DNA of 34,741 nucleotides from Bacteroides sp. 43_108 (GTDB lineage: Bacteria > Bacteroidota > Bacteroidia > Bacteroidales > Bacteroidaceae): NCBI GenBank assembly GCA_001915545.1, contig MNQS01000130.1:1-34741 (forward strand). The letters are read 5' to 3'. Shown one piece after another: positions 7,769-16,991 of the stretch. The position numbers were made by a program, and so were the translations under genes. Below the pieces are notes generated by a model. It ran no database searches, had not been told where the DNA came from, and worked only from the letters and a program-made list of their open reading frames with translations. Each line of letters opens with the position of its first letter. Positions within the stretch are counted from its first letter, which is position 1.

Positions 7769-8947
7769 TTACTTGCTGTCTTTCTTTTTCTTATCTGGAG
7801 GTCCTGGCATGAAAGGATTCTTCTCGGCCGTTTCCTCTGTTTCTTCAGGCTGGTCGTTTCCTATGATGAAATCCGTAAGGACTGCATCGCCTTCCTTTAA
7901 GCCTGAGATGATTTCAGTGTATGTACCGTTGGTTACTCCGATCTTAACTGGAACAGCCTTGAAATTGCTTCCTTCGCGCATCCAAACCTTATCCTTGCCT
8001 TCGCAGTCGGTTATGCTTTCGCCTTCAGCAAGCAGATTTTCGTTAGGAGCAAATCTGAGCGCCTTGCTAGGTACTGCAAGCACACCGTCACGCTCATTTG
8101 TAAAGATTGTGACATTTGCGGTAAGTCCCGGTTTGAGCTTCAGGTCGTCGTTAGGTGCAGAGATAACCACTTCGTAAGTCACAACGTTGCTCTCTTCTGT
8201 TGCCTCCTGACGTACTTGCGTAACCTTACCTTCAAACAAGTCATCAGGGAATGCATCGACTGTGAAAGTTACTCTCTGTCCTTCCTTGACACCACCTATA
8301 TCGGCTTCGTCAACATCGGCAATAACCTGCATGTCTGTAAGGTCCTGAGCTATGATGAACAAAGTTGGAGTCTCCATTGCAGCCGCAACGGTCTGTCCTT
8401 CTTCAACTTCCTTGCTGAGCACGATACCGTCAATCGGCGATGTGATTATGGCATAACCAAGGTTTGTCTGCGCTTTCGAAACACTTTCTTTCTGTATTGC
8501 ATACTCCTCGCTTGCCTGCTTATACGATAGTTGGGCATTTTCATAATCGTCAGCACTAACCAGTCCCTTGCTGTAAAGTTCCTTATAGCGGTTGTAGTTT
8601 GATTTCTGATACTCCATATTGCTCTTTGCACTCTCCATATTGCTCTTTGCACTGGAAAGTTCGCTCAGAAGGTTTGTCTTGTCAAGTTCGGCAATGAGCT
8701 GTCCCTTCTTTACAACGCTGTTGTAGTCAACATATATCTTGTCAATGATACCAGACACCTGAGTACCGACTTCAACTTCTGTCACTGGTTCGATAGTACC
8801 TGTAGCCGTGATGCTGGTGCTGATGTTCTGTTTTGAAACCTTGGAACTTTCGTATTTCACTTCTGTTTTTTTGCCACAGGCCACCATTGACAACACTGCA
8901 ATCATAAGCGGCAATGCTGTCCGAAAACTATTCAAATTGTATTTCAT
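7769..8947 (-). CDS. MacA-like periplasmic adaptor lipoprotein
   Basis: A 392-aa membrane-fusion (HlyD/MacA family) protein bridging the inner-membrane ABC permease and the TolC-like channel. The signal peptide ends in a lipobox, SMVAC, with Cys near residue 24. A biotinyl-lipoyl-like domain (VEVGTQVSGIIDKIYVDYN, then ITSPIDGIVLSKEVEEG) flanks a coiled-coil hairpin at about 95-165 that carries duplicated AKSNMEYQKSN-type heptads. Beta-barrel and membrane-proximal domains follow. The C-terminus is very polar (PDKKKKDSK). It is the second gene of the efflux operon. Confidence 0.93.
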   Translation of the reverse strand: MKYNLNSFRTALPLMIAVLSMVACGKKTEVKYESSKVSKQNISTSITATGTIEPVTEVEVGTQVSGIIDKIYVDYNSVVKKGQLIAELDKTNLLSELSSAKSNMESAKSNMEYQKSNYNRYKELYSKGLVSADDYENAQLSYKQASEEYAIQKESVSKAQTNLGYAIITSPIDGIVLSKEVEEGQTVAAAMETPTLFIIAQDLTDMQVIADVDEADIGGVKEGQRVTFTVDAFPDDLFEGKVTQVRQEATEESNVVTYEVVISAPNDDLKLKPGLTANVTIFTNERDGVLAVPSKALRFAPNENLLAEGESITDCEGKDKVWMREGSNFKAVPVKIGVTNGTYTEIISGLKEGDAVLTDFIIGNDQPEETEETAEKNPFMPGPPDKKKKDSK

Positions 8948-8996
8948 AATTATGCTTTAATGCTTAACTGATTCTAATTCTTATTCACGGATAATA

Positions 8997-10343
8997 TTAA
9001 AGATCAAGCTCATTACCGCCGTAGAAATTCAAAAGGGCGATATTCAGAAGAGCTGTATATTTACACTGAAGATATTGCTGCTGAGCGGAAAGCAGATTGT
9101 TCTTGCCGGTAGTAAGTTCCACTATATTCTTAAGTCCTAAGCGGAACTGCTCGCTAACGAGATCGTAGCTCTGTTGCATGCTTTCAACATTTGCCTTTGC
9201 ATAGACATACTGCTGTTGAGCTGTTGTGGCGTCAAGCCAATATTTTTCCACCGAGCTGTAGAGTTTTTTCTGTGCATCTACAAGAGCAATTTCACTTGAC
9301 TGAAGCGACAATTTTGCTTTCTGAACATTTGTCTTATTGCGTCTCTGATCAAAAATAGGAACGGACAAGGTCAAACCCAGCGAGTTGCTCCAGTTGTTCT
9401 TGAGCTGAGTGCCGAAAGCAGAGTTCATACCGCTGGCATTGCTTGAACCGATTCCTGCCGAAAGACTGATTGTCGGCATATATCCAGCTTTTGCAATAGA
9501 CAAGTCCATCTTAGACGATTCTATTCCAAGTTTGGAACTTTCAATTTCCGGACGTGAATTCAAAGCTGAAGCATACACACTCTGTTCGTCAGGGATTGGC
9601 GACAAAACCTTTTCATCTGCCACTTCTGGAACAGCTACTTCAAAGCTCTCCGCACCATGTATTTCGAGAAGTTGCTTGAGCTGAAGCTTGTAGTTGGCAA
9701 GCTGTGACTGAGCATTTACAAGTGAATACTGATCCTGAGTCACCTGAGCTTCAAGCTGTGCAAGGTCGACTTTTGCAAGGCTTCCGACCTTAACCATCTC
9801 CTTTGCTCTATCGCGCTGCATAATAGAAGCTTCGACAATCTGCTCATTGACTGCAACAGCCTCGTTTTCATAAAGAATCTGAACGTAAAGCTGAGCAATC
9901 TGCTCCTGAATGGAATTGGCGGTTTCTTCTACTGCCAATGCTGAAGTCTGTTCTGTTATCTTGCTTTTTTTCAAATTTTTCTGCGTTGCACCTCCGTCCC
10001 AAACTGTCCAGTTGGCGTTCAGTCCATAACTGCCGTTGCATGACACCAATGACTCGGAACTTGTCATTGTACCGTTGGTGAGGTTCACTGTAGTCAAGCT
10101 GTATGGTCTATAGCTCACATTCTGGTTGGTACTGAATGAAAGGCTTGGGAACAAAGCCGACTTGGCCTGCTTGACATCCTCACGGTTCTGCTCATTGGCA
10201 ATCTTGTTTTGCTTGAGCTGAATGTTGTTTTCCATTGCATAATCAATGCATTCCTTTAGTGTCCACTGCTTTTGGGCATAAACTGAAGCCGAACCGTAAA
10301 ACAGCATCAAAGCTCCTAAAAGCACTTGTTTTGATTTATCCAT
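8997..10343 (-). CDS. TolC-family outer membrane efflux channel
   Basis: A 448-aa outer-membrane factor, first gene of the ABC efflux operon. A signal peptide ends at SVYAQ. The mature protein starts with WTLKECIDYAMENNIQLKQ, the usual TolC-family opening, and shows the duplicated pattern of long helices (QAKSALFPSLSFS in repeat 1, IAKAGYMPTISLSAG in repeat 2) with porin-like strands between. It would form the trimeric channel for the MacA/MacB-like proteins encoded after it. It is one of two TolC paralogues here; the other, at 27128, is divergent and serves the RND pump. Confidence 0.94.
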   Translation of the reverse strand: MDKSKQVLLGALMLFYGSASVYAQKQWTLKECIDYAMENNIQLKQNKIANEQNREDVKQAKSALFPSLSFSTNQNVSYRPYSLTTVNLTNGTMTSSESLVSCNGSYGLNANWTVWDGGATQKNLKKSKITEQTSALAVEETANSIQEQIAQLYVQILYENEAVAVNEQIVEASIMQRDRAKEMVKVGSLAKVDLAQLEAQVTQDQYSLVNAQSQLANYKLQLKQLLEIHGAESFEVAVPEVADEKVLSPIPDEQSVYASALNSRPEIESSKLGIESSKMDLSIAKAGYMPTISLSAGIGSSNASGMNSAFGTQLKNNWSNSLGLTLSVPIFDQRRNKTNVQKAKLSLQSSEIALVDAQKKLYSSVEKYWLDATTAQQQYVYAKANVESMQQSYDLVSEQFRLGLKNIVELTTGKNNLLSAQQQYLQCKYTALLNIALLNFYGGNELDL

Positions 10344-10428
10344 ACGTAAATCTTGTTTGTCTCTTTATTTTATCAAATCTTGAATATTCATTATCTACAT
10401 GCATATACTGCTGTATCCGCTTGCGCAG

Positions 10429-10436
10429 GAAATATA
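10429..10436 (-). promoter_or_regulatory. Candidate -7 box of the ABC efflux operon
   Basis: TATATTTC on the minus strand matches TAnnTTTG at seven of eight positions. A weak TTAC lies 19 nt upstream. It implies a leader of about 80 nt before the ATG at 10343. Confidence 0.3.
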
Positions 10437-10507
10437 TGCATTCTGCAACGTTTTTGTAAAAAAGCATGACAAATATCCACAAAAATATTCATCCGGACAA
10501 CTCAAAA

Positions 10508-10555
10508 TCCCTAAACCCCTATAGGATTTTCCCTAATGAGGTGCGACATTCCCTA
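10508..10555 (-). repeat. Three TAGGGA direct repeats upstream of the efflux operon
   Basis: On the minus strand TAGGGA occurs at the complements of 10508-10513, 10530-10535 and 10550-10555, so starts are 22 and 20 bp apart, about two helical turns. The flanks are also similar (TAGGGAATGT, TAGGGAAAAT, TAGGGATTTT). They lie 70-125 bp upstream of the candidate -7 box. Regulator binding sites are inferred. An AAAATCC/GGATTTT inverted repeat (10504-10530) overlaps two of them. Confidence 0.4.
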
Positions 10556-10593
10556 CATTCATGCTTCCAAACAAGAACTTATCACCGACAAAA

Positions 10594-10636
10594 AAAACGT
10601 ATGCCGCCAGGTTGCATTCCCGACGGCATACGTTTT
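10594..10636 (-). terminator. Intrinsic terminator of the lrgA-lrgB operon
   Basis: A perfect 13-bp stem, AAAACGTATGCCG (10594-10606) with CGGCATACGTTTT (10624-10636), has a 17-nt loop. On the minus strand it ends in eight consecutive T, about 20 nt past the LrgB stop. It separates this operon from the TolC gene's upstream region. Confidence 0.9.
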
Positions 10637-10656
10637 ATGAAAAATATGTATAAACA

Positions 10657-11391
10657 TTATAGCACTCCCATAGCCCTTAATATATAAGGTGTAAATATGG
10701 CTGTAAATATGCCGTTGAGCGTCAGGCCCAAACTTGCATAGGCACCATATTCGTTGCCTCGCTCCATAGCAGCCGAAGTACCAACAGCATGCGAAGCCGT
10801 ACCGAGGGAAATTCCCTGCGAGTCAGGCATGCCGATGCGTCCGAAGCGCAATATTCTGAAACCTACCACAGCTCCGAATATTCCTACACAAACGACAATC
10901 GTAGCAGTGAGAGAAGGCAGACCTCCAACAGAACGTGTAACCTCCATTGCAATAGGTGTTGTTACTGATTTTGAAGCAAGAGAAAGAATAACAACCTTCG
11001 AAGCTCCCATCAGCTGAGATATCGCAACAACAGAACTTACACCTATTATGCAACCGGCAAGCTGCGAGACGAGTATAGGCATGATCTGTGCCTTTATGGA
11101 ATGGAGCTGTTTATAAAGAGGCACGCCCAAAGCCACAACAGCCGGTTTAAGCCAAAACTCAATCTTCGAACCGCTCACTGCATAAACATCATAATCAATG
11201 CCTGTAGCCATCAGAAAAGCAATCATGAAAATGATGCTCACGAGTATCGGATTAAGTATAGCAAAATTGAATTTATTTCTTATGAATTTGGAAATAAAAT
11301 ATGCACCGAATGTAAGTGTCAGCAGAAAATAATCGTTTCCCAGATACTCATGAATCGGCAGTTCAGATATCTGCGATGCTAAGTCATTCAT
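10657..11391 (-). CDS. lrgB: LrgB/CidB-family membrane protein
   Basis: A 244-aa polytopic inner-membrane protein of the LrgB family. It has about six to seven hydrophobic helices, with the conserved segments NPILVS, KPAVVALGVPLYKQ, SLASKSVTTPIAMEV and GTASHAVGTSAA that are typical of the family. LrgB acts with LrgA. The pair was first described as a holin/antiholin-like modulator of murein hydrolase activity; homologues also transport small organic acids such as pyruvate or glycolate. It lies 11 bp after lrgA on the same transcript. Which of these roles applies here cannot be read from sequence. Confidence 0.92.
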   Translation of the reverse strand: MNDLASQISELPIHEYLGNDYFLLTLTFGAYFISKFIRNKFNFAILNPILVSIIFMIAFLMATGIDYDVYAVSGSKIEFWLKPAVVALGVPLYKQLHSIKAQIMPILVSQLAGCIIGVSSVVAISQLMGASKVVILSLASKSVTTPIAMEVTRSVGGLPSLTATIVVCVGIFGAVVGFRILRFGRIGMPDSQGISLGTASHAVGTSAAMERGNEYGAYASLGLTLNGIFTAIFTPYILRAMGVL

Positions 11392-11402
11392 TTTATTATA
11401 TT

Positions 11403-11804
11403 CTATTTTTTACGCACATCTTCGTGCTTGTTTGACGAAAAACCTTTAAAGAAACGGTTGAGGCTTGGATTGATGCGGCGCATAAGCTGGTGCACCCAAC
11501 CTGTAACCACAAGTACAATGACCGTGCTGACCACTGTTGCAATCAATATAGGCCAAAACTCCTTGCCTATGATGTCGAAATAGAGCATCAACGCCACGCC
11601 TGGCGGAACGAAAAAGAATCCCATATTCTTCACAAGAAAATTAGAAACCTTCTCTACCCACTCCAGTTTTACCCATCCGAGTTTCAAAAGCAGGGTGAGC
11701 AGAAGCATGCCTAGAATACTTGAAGGGATCGGCACAGCCGTAAGCCACACGATGAACTCTCCAACAGCCAGACATCCGATAATGATTGCAAACTGTCTGA
11801 ACAT
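11403..11804 (-). CDS. lrgA: LrgA/CidA-family membrane protein
   Basis: A 133-aa small membrane protein with four predicted helices and the family features VPIPSSILGMLLL and FFVPPGVALM. It has a polar C-terminal tail (about residues 110-133, rich in Arg, Lys and Asn) typical of LrgA/CidA proteins. It is the first gene of a two-gene operon with lrgB and is its presumed partner in the membrane. The start at 11802-11804 directly precedes the first helix. Confidence 0.9.
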   Translation of the reverse strand: MFRQFAIIIGCLAVGEFIVWLTAVPIPSSILGMLLLTLLLKLGWVKLEWVEKVSNFLVKNMGFFFVPPGVALMLYFDIIGKEFWPILIATVVSTVIVLVVTGWVHQLMRRINPSLNRFFKGFSSNKHEDVRKK

Positions 11805-11912
11805 ACCGAAAAACTTTAATCTTTTTACCTAAAAACAAATTATAACACACAGCCACGCACATCACCTCCGCGAAAAGTTCTAAGAGACGACACGCACGGC
11901 CTTTCGGGGGTG

Positions 11913-11920
11913 CAAAATTA
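11913..11920 (-). promoter_or_regulatory. Candidate -7 promoter box of lrgAB
   Basis: TAATTTTG on the minus strand fits TAnnTTTG exactly, about 110 nt upstream of the lrgA start. No good -33 is seen. The rest of the gap 11805-12122 holds only AT-rich sequence and short weak inverted repeats such as ATGAAA/TTTCAT (12056-12076). Confidence 0.35.
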
Positions 11921-12122
11921 AATCATTAAATGTTTGAGTGTTCTTCCAAAAGCAGAAACATGTGCACAATGTTGAAAAAAACTGAAAAAAGGCTTTCAAA
12001 AAGACACACATGACGTTAATATGTGCATTACATTTTAAAATAATGCAATAACAAATGAAAGAAGCAATGTTTCATAAATTACATTCCCCAATATCAGAAT
12101 TGAACAACAGCTTTCATCTTAA

Positions 12123-14969
12123 TCATTTTTTCTCAGGATTCTTGTTAAACTTCAGCTGTACGCTCAACATGAAATATGACGGAAGACTAAGCTGCCATGT
12201 CTCAATTCGTCCCTGCGAGTTGAACGTTGTATGCGTAGACGAAATCTGGTGCAGAATGTCAAAAGCTTTAGTTGCAACAAGCAGACGGCCACGGCAGAAC
12301 GGACGGCTTATCTGTGCATTCCACAGCAGGTCATCGGTGCACAGCGAACGGTCGGCATAGCCACGACGGCTGTACATCTTAATGTCACTAGACAAACGTA
12401 TCTTTAACGGCAAATCAACTTGCACATTAGCTCCATAGTTGAAATCCACATTATTGATATCATCAATATCAGCCTGCCTCATGCCGTTCCATGAGATTCC
12501 GCCCATGAGCGCTAAAGTAAACAGCCTATGCTTGTATTCCAATTTCAGATTCTGTCCAATGATATGCTGCACCACAGTGCTCCTTTCATTGTCCTTCATG
12601 TCTACACTGTGCAGGTAACCGTAGGATGTACTGCTCTCAACATTCAGATTGCGGTCGGCAGTCAAGTCGCGTCGCAAGTCAAGACTAGTGCGACTGCTCC
12701 AGTTGCCGTTCACATTTACCGGCATATAGGTATAAGCACCGGTATTCTCATTATATATGGAGTTCACAGCCACAAGATTGTCCATTATTGAGGCAGAAGA
12801 ACGCAGCATGACGAATTGCCCATGTGTACCAAAACGAGAGCTGAACAAGAATGAAAAATTATGAACCGTGCTCGGACTCAAATCCGGATTACCCATCTGC
12901 ACTGCAAGCGGATTTGAAGTATCTGTCAGATCGGCCACCTGCGAAAGATTCAGAGGACGCATGTCCGTATCATAGTGAATGCTATATGTATCATGCCATT
13001 TACGTGTCTGATATTCAAAATCCACACTTGGCCTAAAAAGCCAACGGTAGTCAGAAGGGCGTGCCGTGTTTTTACCTCTGGTATAAACACCGTCCTGCCA
13101 AGAATAGCACGCGTTAAGTGCTGTCGTGAACGAGAAGTAGCGTCCGCGATTGCTGTCATAATTATGTCTGTGCAGCGAAGCAGTTATATGTTCCTCACGC
13201 TGTGTGTTGACACTGTGAGGACTATTGTCTGCATCAAGCAGATGCAGATAATCCGTTACTGACGGAAGCATTTCCTCGGGACGATAGTTCTCATCCCAAT
13301 CCAAGCGGTAAAGCTTGTTGTCTTCATCACTGTGATATTGGTTATGGGCAAAAGAAAAATTCAAGTGCCAATCCGTCAAGAAGTGTATTGCGTAGTTGAC
13401 GCCGAAATTCAGATTATAGGAATTGGATTTACCTTTGGTAAGCCGTTCCTGAAAATCATCCGGTGTTTCCTCATCAGCATATTTCAGCTGATAGTGACTG
13501 TTACCGTCGTCTTTTGTCCCGTTCCACAAACCTTTAGCAGTCAACATGAGATCATCACCCCACGGAAGAGCCTTATGATAGTCAAACTTCTGCTCAACCG
13601 TCCATTTATGCCCATTGCCATTTGTCGCATCTTGCACATTGTTCACCATGTACTTCAGCATCTCGCTGCTCTGGTTTGTACTGAATATGCTGTCCATAAT
13701 CTGCTCTACCCCTTCGTTCTGCTGTTTCGAAAACTGAACACTGCGTGCAAGCACGTCGTCATCATAATCGGTATAGTCAAATTTGGATTCAGAAATAAGC
13801 CCGATACGTTTCAGCGTAAGATGATTTTTCACATTGAGGGCAAAACCGCGCTTTGTCGACTCGCTGTCGCTGTAACCGAATGCATCTCCTTGCTGTATAA
13901 ACTGCTGCGATGCTGTACGCTGTTCATTCCTAGACCTGTTCCACATAAGCGAAGCATTCAGCACCTCTTTATAACGCTCCTGCTTGTCGTCTATAAACAG
14001 TTCACCACCCACGTTGTAAGTATCAGTGTCACCTTCCGGATTATCCGACTGTCCCCAGCTTCCGTCTCCGCCGGGACGACGCTGTTCATTGATATTATTG
14101 ACATTACCATAGAGAGAGAGTCTGGAATTGTCAGTAAAACGCAATGCAAATCCTCGTCCCATCCAACGTTCGTGCGTACCTGCTCCAGCCTCAACATTGC
14201 CCATATATCCGATGCTGTATTCCTGCTTCAATTTTACATTCATGACGAAGTCCGGACGCTCTATATCTTTCCCAACCAACTGGCTGCGTTCACTTCGCTT
14301 ATTGAAGAATTGAAGTTTATCCACAGTATAATAAGGCAGATTGTCAAGCATGATTCGGTTGTTGCCTTTGAAAAAGTCTTTGCCGTTGAGCATAAGGTAA
14401 TCCACCTTCTTGCCGTTCATGTATATGTCGCCGTTGTCGCGAAGTTCTCATCCGGGCACATTCTTTACCAGCGACTCAAGCATGGAACCTTCTGTCAATT
14501 TGAACGCTCTGGCATCTACTTCTATCGTATCGCCTTTGTAGCACAACTTAACACGTGTGGCGCGCACCGTCACCGCATCCAAATCGATTGTTTCTTCCTC
14601 AAATCTGCGTTGCAAAAGCATGTCGGGGAATTTATACGAATTAAGCCTTGCCGGATTGGCCATCTCCACCGTCATCTCTCCGGTTTCATATTCAGGATGT
14701 TCCACCCTTATACGAAATTTGCCGGCACGCCGCGGAACAAGCAACGACCAGATCTGAGCATCATGCCCACCGCTTCCCGGCACCGTACGCAAAGTGTCAA
14801 TTATGCGTCCATTATCGTCCATGACCGTTACGAGCGCATTTCTCACACCGTATTGTGTAAATGAATTTCTTACATACTGATTGATATATATACTGTCTTT
14901 ACGTGCGGCAGATGCCATAGATGATATAAGCAACAGAATATACAGACACAATCCCCTCATGCTTTTCAT
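12123..14969 (-). pseudogene. TonB-dependent-receptor-like outer membrane beta-barrel protein, interrupted by an in-frame TGA
   Basis: Two ORFs in the same frame, 14448-14969 (173 aa) and 12123-14420 (765 aa from an internal ATG), make one gene of about 948 codons split by TGA at 14448-14450. The first part has a signal peptide (ending SMASA), a carboxypeptidase-regulatory-like beta domain and the start of a plug domain (LDAVTVRATRVK). The stop falls in the conserved plug motif: VPG, stop, ELRDNGDIYMNGKKVDYL. Translation resumes without frame change and continues through a long beta-barrel to LPSYFMLSVQLKFNKNP. The rest of the barrel looks intact, so the change is either recent or a sequence error. 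TGA is a normal stop elsewhere in the window (for example the RND pump gene), which argues against recoding. An intact gene would encode an outer-membrane transporter-like protein of unknown ligand. Confidence 0.85.
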
Positions 14970-15000
14970 CGGAAGTAGTATTTTAAGGTCGAAAAAAGAA

Positions 15001-15372
15001 AAGCAGCCGGACTATAAGCCGGGTTCTGTTCCGTTTCTTGCGAAACGGCGTCTGTCATTTATCCACGCCGTATGTCACCACACGGCTCTAGCGTTCTACC
15101 CTCTGGCTCGGACGAGCAACCCTCAAGCGCCAGTTTACATGAACTTGCAGCCCCCGGCGTGCACAGCCGATGTGTCACCACACCTCTGGTAGGCTCTTAC
15201 CCTACCTTCTCACCCTTGCAATGCGACCGAAGCCGCTTCAGCGGTTATTTTCTTCTACACTTACCAGCCCTCACAGACTCCTTCTACATTAGGAAGCGGG
15301 GCGCCCTATGCTGCCCGGACTTTCCTCTCGTGCAAAAACATGCACCAGCGACAGACCGTCCGACTGCTTCAA
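15001..15372 (-). ncRNA. rnpB: RNase P RNA (M1 RNA, bacterial type A)
   Basis: Read on the minus strand this is the catalytic RNA of RNase P, which matures tRNA 5' ends. The conserved GAGGAAAGTCCGG is the complement of 15315-15327. AGGGTGAGAAGG is the complement of 15205-15216. AACAGAACCCGGCTTA is the complement of 15015-15030. The ends close as helix P1: AAGCAGTCGG at the 5' end (from 15369) pairs with CCGGCTGCTT at the 3' end (to 15001) over ten positions. A T-rich stretch (TTTTCTTTTTTC) follows the 3' end as its terminator. A -7 box sits 7 nt upstream of the 5' end. ORFs overlapping this interval are spurious. Confidence 0.96.
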
Positions 15373-15376
15373 GAGG

Positions 15377-15384
15377 CAAAAATA
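15377..15384 (-). promoter_or_regulatory. -7 promoter box of rnpB
   Basis: TATTTTTG on the minus strand matches TAnnTTTG exactly and ends 7 nt before the 5' end of the RNase P RNA fixed by helix P1 at 15369. The agreement of the two independent positions makes this the best-supported promoter in the window. Confidence 0.7.
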
Positions 15385-15437
15385 ACGAAAATAAATCAAA
15401 TTATCAGCCAATCGGAAAAATATCCTGCAATATTGGA

Positions 15438-15445
15438 TAAATTTG
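15438..15445 (+). promoter_or_regulatory. Candidate -7 promoter box of the DUF2130 gene
   Basis: TAAATTTG matches TAnnTTTG, about 80 nt upstream of the ATG at 15526 and divergent from the rnpB promoter. No -33 match is visible. Confidence 0.35.
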
Positions 15446-15525
15446 CACTTACCGACAGACAGAAGATGCCGGAATAATGCCGGCAATACACTCACGAAGA
15501 ATAAAAATAAAAAGCATCATACAAC

Positions 15526-16914
15526 ATGAAAGAACTAAAATGTCCTAAATGCGGAAGTGTATTCAAAGTAGACGAAGCAGACTACGCATCCATACTCAAT
15601 CAGGTAAAAAATGCAGAATTCAATGCCGAGATAGAACGGCGCCTTGCTGAACTTTCCATACGTCATAAAGCCGAACAGGAACTGTCCAATGCAAAGACCG
15701 AGCAGGAGTTTCAGACACGCCTGAACAAAAAAGAAATTGAGCTGGAAGCAAAGAACGCGGAAATCGACAGAATCAAAAATGAGAAAAACGCGGAGCTCGC
15801 AAAAATCAAAGGCGAAAAAGACATGGAGATTGCCCGCTTGAAAAGCCGGCTCGAAAACATCGAGGCACAAAAGGAGTCGGAAAAAACACTTGCACTGGCC
15901 GAGAAGGACAAAACCATAGCCGAACTGAATTCGGCCATCGAAAAGGAAGAATCAAAACTGCAGATTGCCGTAATGGAGGAACGAAACAAATCGCAGCAGA
16001 TTCTTCAGGAAAAAGATTCAAAGATTGCACAACTGAAATCTGAGGCCGAACTCGAAAAGACAAAAGCACAGGTGCATGAAGCCGAACTCATAAAGAATCA
16101 CGAAAACGAGTTGAAGGCAAAACAGGAACTGGTAGACTACTACAAGGACCTGAAAACGCGAATGAGCACAAAGATGGTGGGCGAGACACTGGAAATCCAC
16201 TGCTCAACCCTCTTCAATCAGATGCTGCGCCCGATCATGCCCAACGCATATTTCGAAAAGGACAACGATGCATCAGACGGCACGAAAGGCGACTTCATCT
16301 TCCGCGACTCGGAAGACGGAACCGAATACATATCTATAATGTTCGAAATGAAGAACGAGATGGACACAACATCCACGAAGCACAAGAACGAAGATTTTTT
16401 CAAGAAGCTCGATGAAGACCGCCGTAAGAAAGGATGCGAATTTGCCGTACTCGTATCATTGCTCGAAGCCGACAGCGAACTCTACAACGGAGGTATAGTC
16501 GACGTATCCCACCGATATGAAAAAATGTACGTCATCCGCCCACAATTCTTCATACCTCTCATCACACTGCTCGTCCAGACATCAAGAAAAAGTCTCGAAT
16601 ACAAAAAACAGCTTCTCCTTGCACAAAGCAAGGAAGTAGACGTGACAAACTTCGAAAACAAACTCACCGACTTCAAGGCCAAATTCGGACGCCATTACTC
16701 ACTCGCATCGAAAAAGTTTGAAGACGCCATAAAACAAATCGATGACAGTATAGCGAAACTGCAGAAAGTAAAAGAAAGTCTTCTCGGCTCCGAAAACAAT
16801 CTGCGCCTCGCAAATCAGGACACCGAAGAACTGACCATCCGCAAACTAACATACAAGAACCCAACAATGAAGCAGAAGTTTGACGAAGCAAGACTTCTGG
16901 ACGAACAAGAATAA
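15526..16914 (+). CDS. DUF2130 coiled-coil protein with PD-(D/E)xK nuclease-like core
   Basis: A 462-aa cytoplasmic protein matching the DUF2130 family. Residues 1-12 hold a CPKC pair (Cys6, Cys9) as in a zinc-ribbon half. Residues about 20-210 form a long, highly charged coiled coil rich in Glu, Lys and Ala. The globular part (about 212-370) contains GDFIF (Asp256) followed by FEMKNE (Glu274-x-Lys276), then AVLVSLLE and MYVIRPQF strands. That arrangement fits the PD-(D/E)xK nuclease fold and recalls RmuC, which also joins a coiled coil to such a domain. A second shorter coiled region ends the protein. The start has a stretch of A-rich sequence and no SD. Family assignment is good; nuclease activity is inferred from motif only. 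Confidence 0.88.
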   Translation: MKELKCPKCGSVFKVDEADYASILNQVKNAEFNAEIERRLAELSIRHKAEQELSNAKTEQEFQTRLNKKEIELEAKNAEIDRIKNEKNAELAKIKGEKDMEIARLKSRLENIEAQKESEKTLALAEKDKTIAELNSAIEKEESKLQIAVMEERNKSQQILQEKDSKIAQLKSEAELEKTKAQVHEAELIKNHENELKAKQELVDYYKDLKTRMSTKMVGETLEIHCSTLFNQMLRPIMPNAYFEKDNDASDGTKGDFIFRDSEDGTEYISIMFEMKNEMDTTSTKHKNEDFFKKLDEDRRKKGCEFAVLVSLLEADSELYNGGIVDVSHRYEKMYVIRPQFFIPLITLLVQTSRKSLEYKKQLLLAQSKEVDVTNFENKLTDFKAKFGRHYSLASKKFEDAIKQIDDSIAKLQKVKESLLGSENNLRLANQDTEELTIRKLTYKNPTMKQKFDEARLLDEQE

Positions 16915-16929
16915 AAAATATAACTCATG

Positions 16930-16966
16930 AAAAAACCGACAATGAAAATAACATTGTCGGTTTTTT
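16930..16966. terminator. Bidirectional intrinsic terminator
   Basis: AAAAAACCGACAATG (16930-16944) and CATTGTCGGTTTTTT (16952-16966) form a perfect 15-bp stem with a 7-nt loop and T-runs on both strands. It ends the DUF2130 gene on plus and the TlpA-like gene on minus. Confidence 0.92.
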
Positions 16967-16991
16967 CATAGGTATCTCAATAATCGTAAAC

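Noticed and set aside
7118..7900. 260-codon plus-strand open frame
   Set aside because: It is the complement of the ABC ATPase gene, which has every expected motif.
14448..14450. TGA read as an amino acid (selenocysteine or alternative code) in the receptor
   Set aside because: TGA ends other genes here, including the RND pump and its TolC gene. No selenocysteine-like context or homologous Cys/Gly position is evident.
13332..14864. Long 510-codon open frame on the plus strand
   Set aside because: It is antisense to the receptor gene, has no domain-like composition, and the minus-strand frame shows clear receptor plug and barrel sequence.
15072..15440. Open frames overlapping 15000-15500 on both strands
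   Set aside because: They lie over the RNase P RNA, whose conserved segments and P1 helix explain the sequence.
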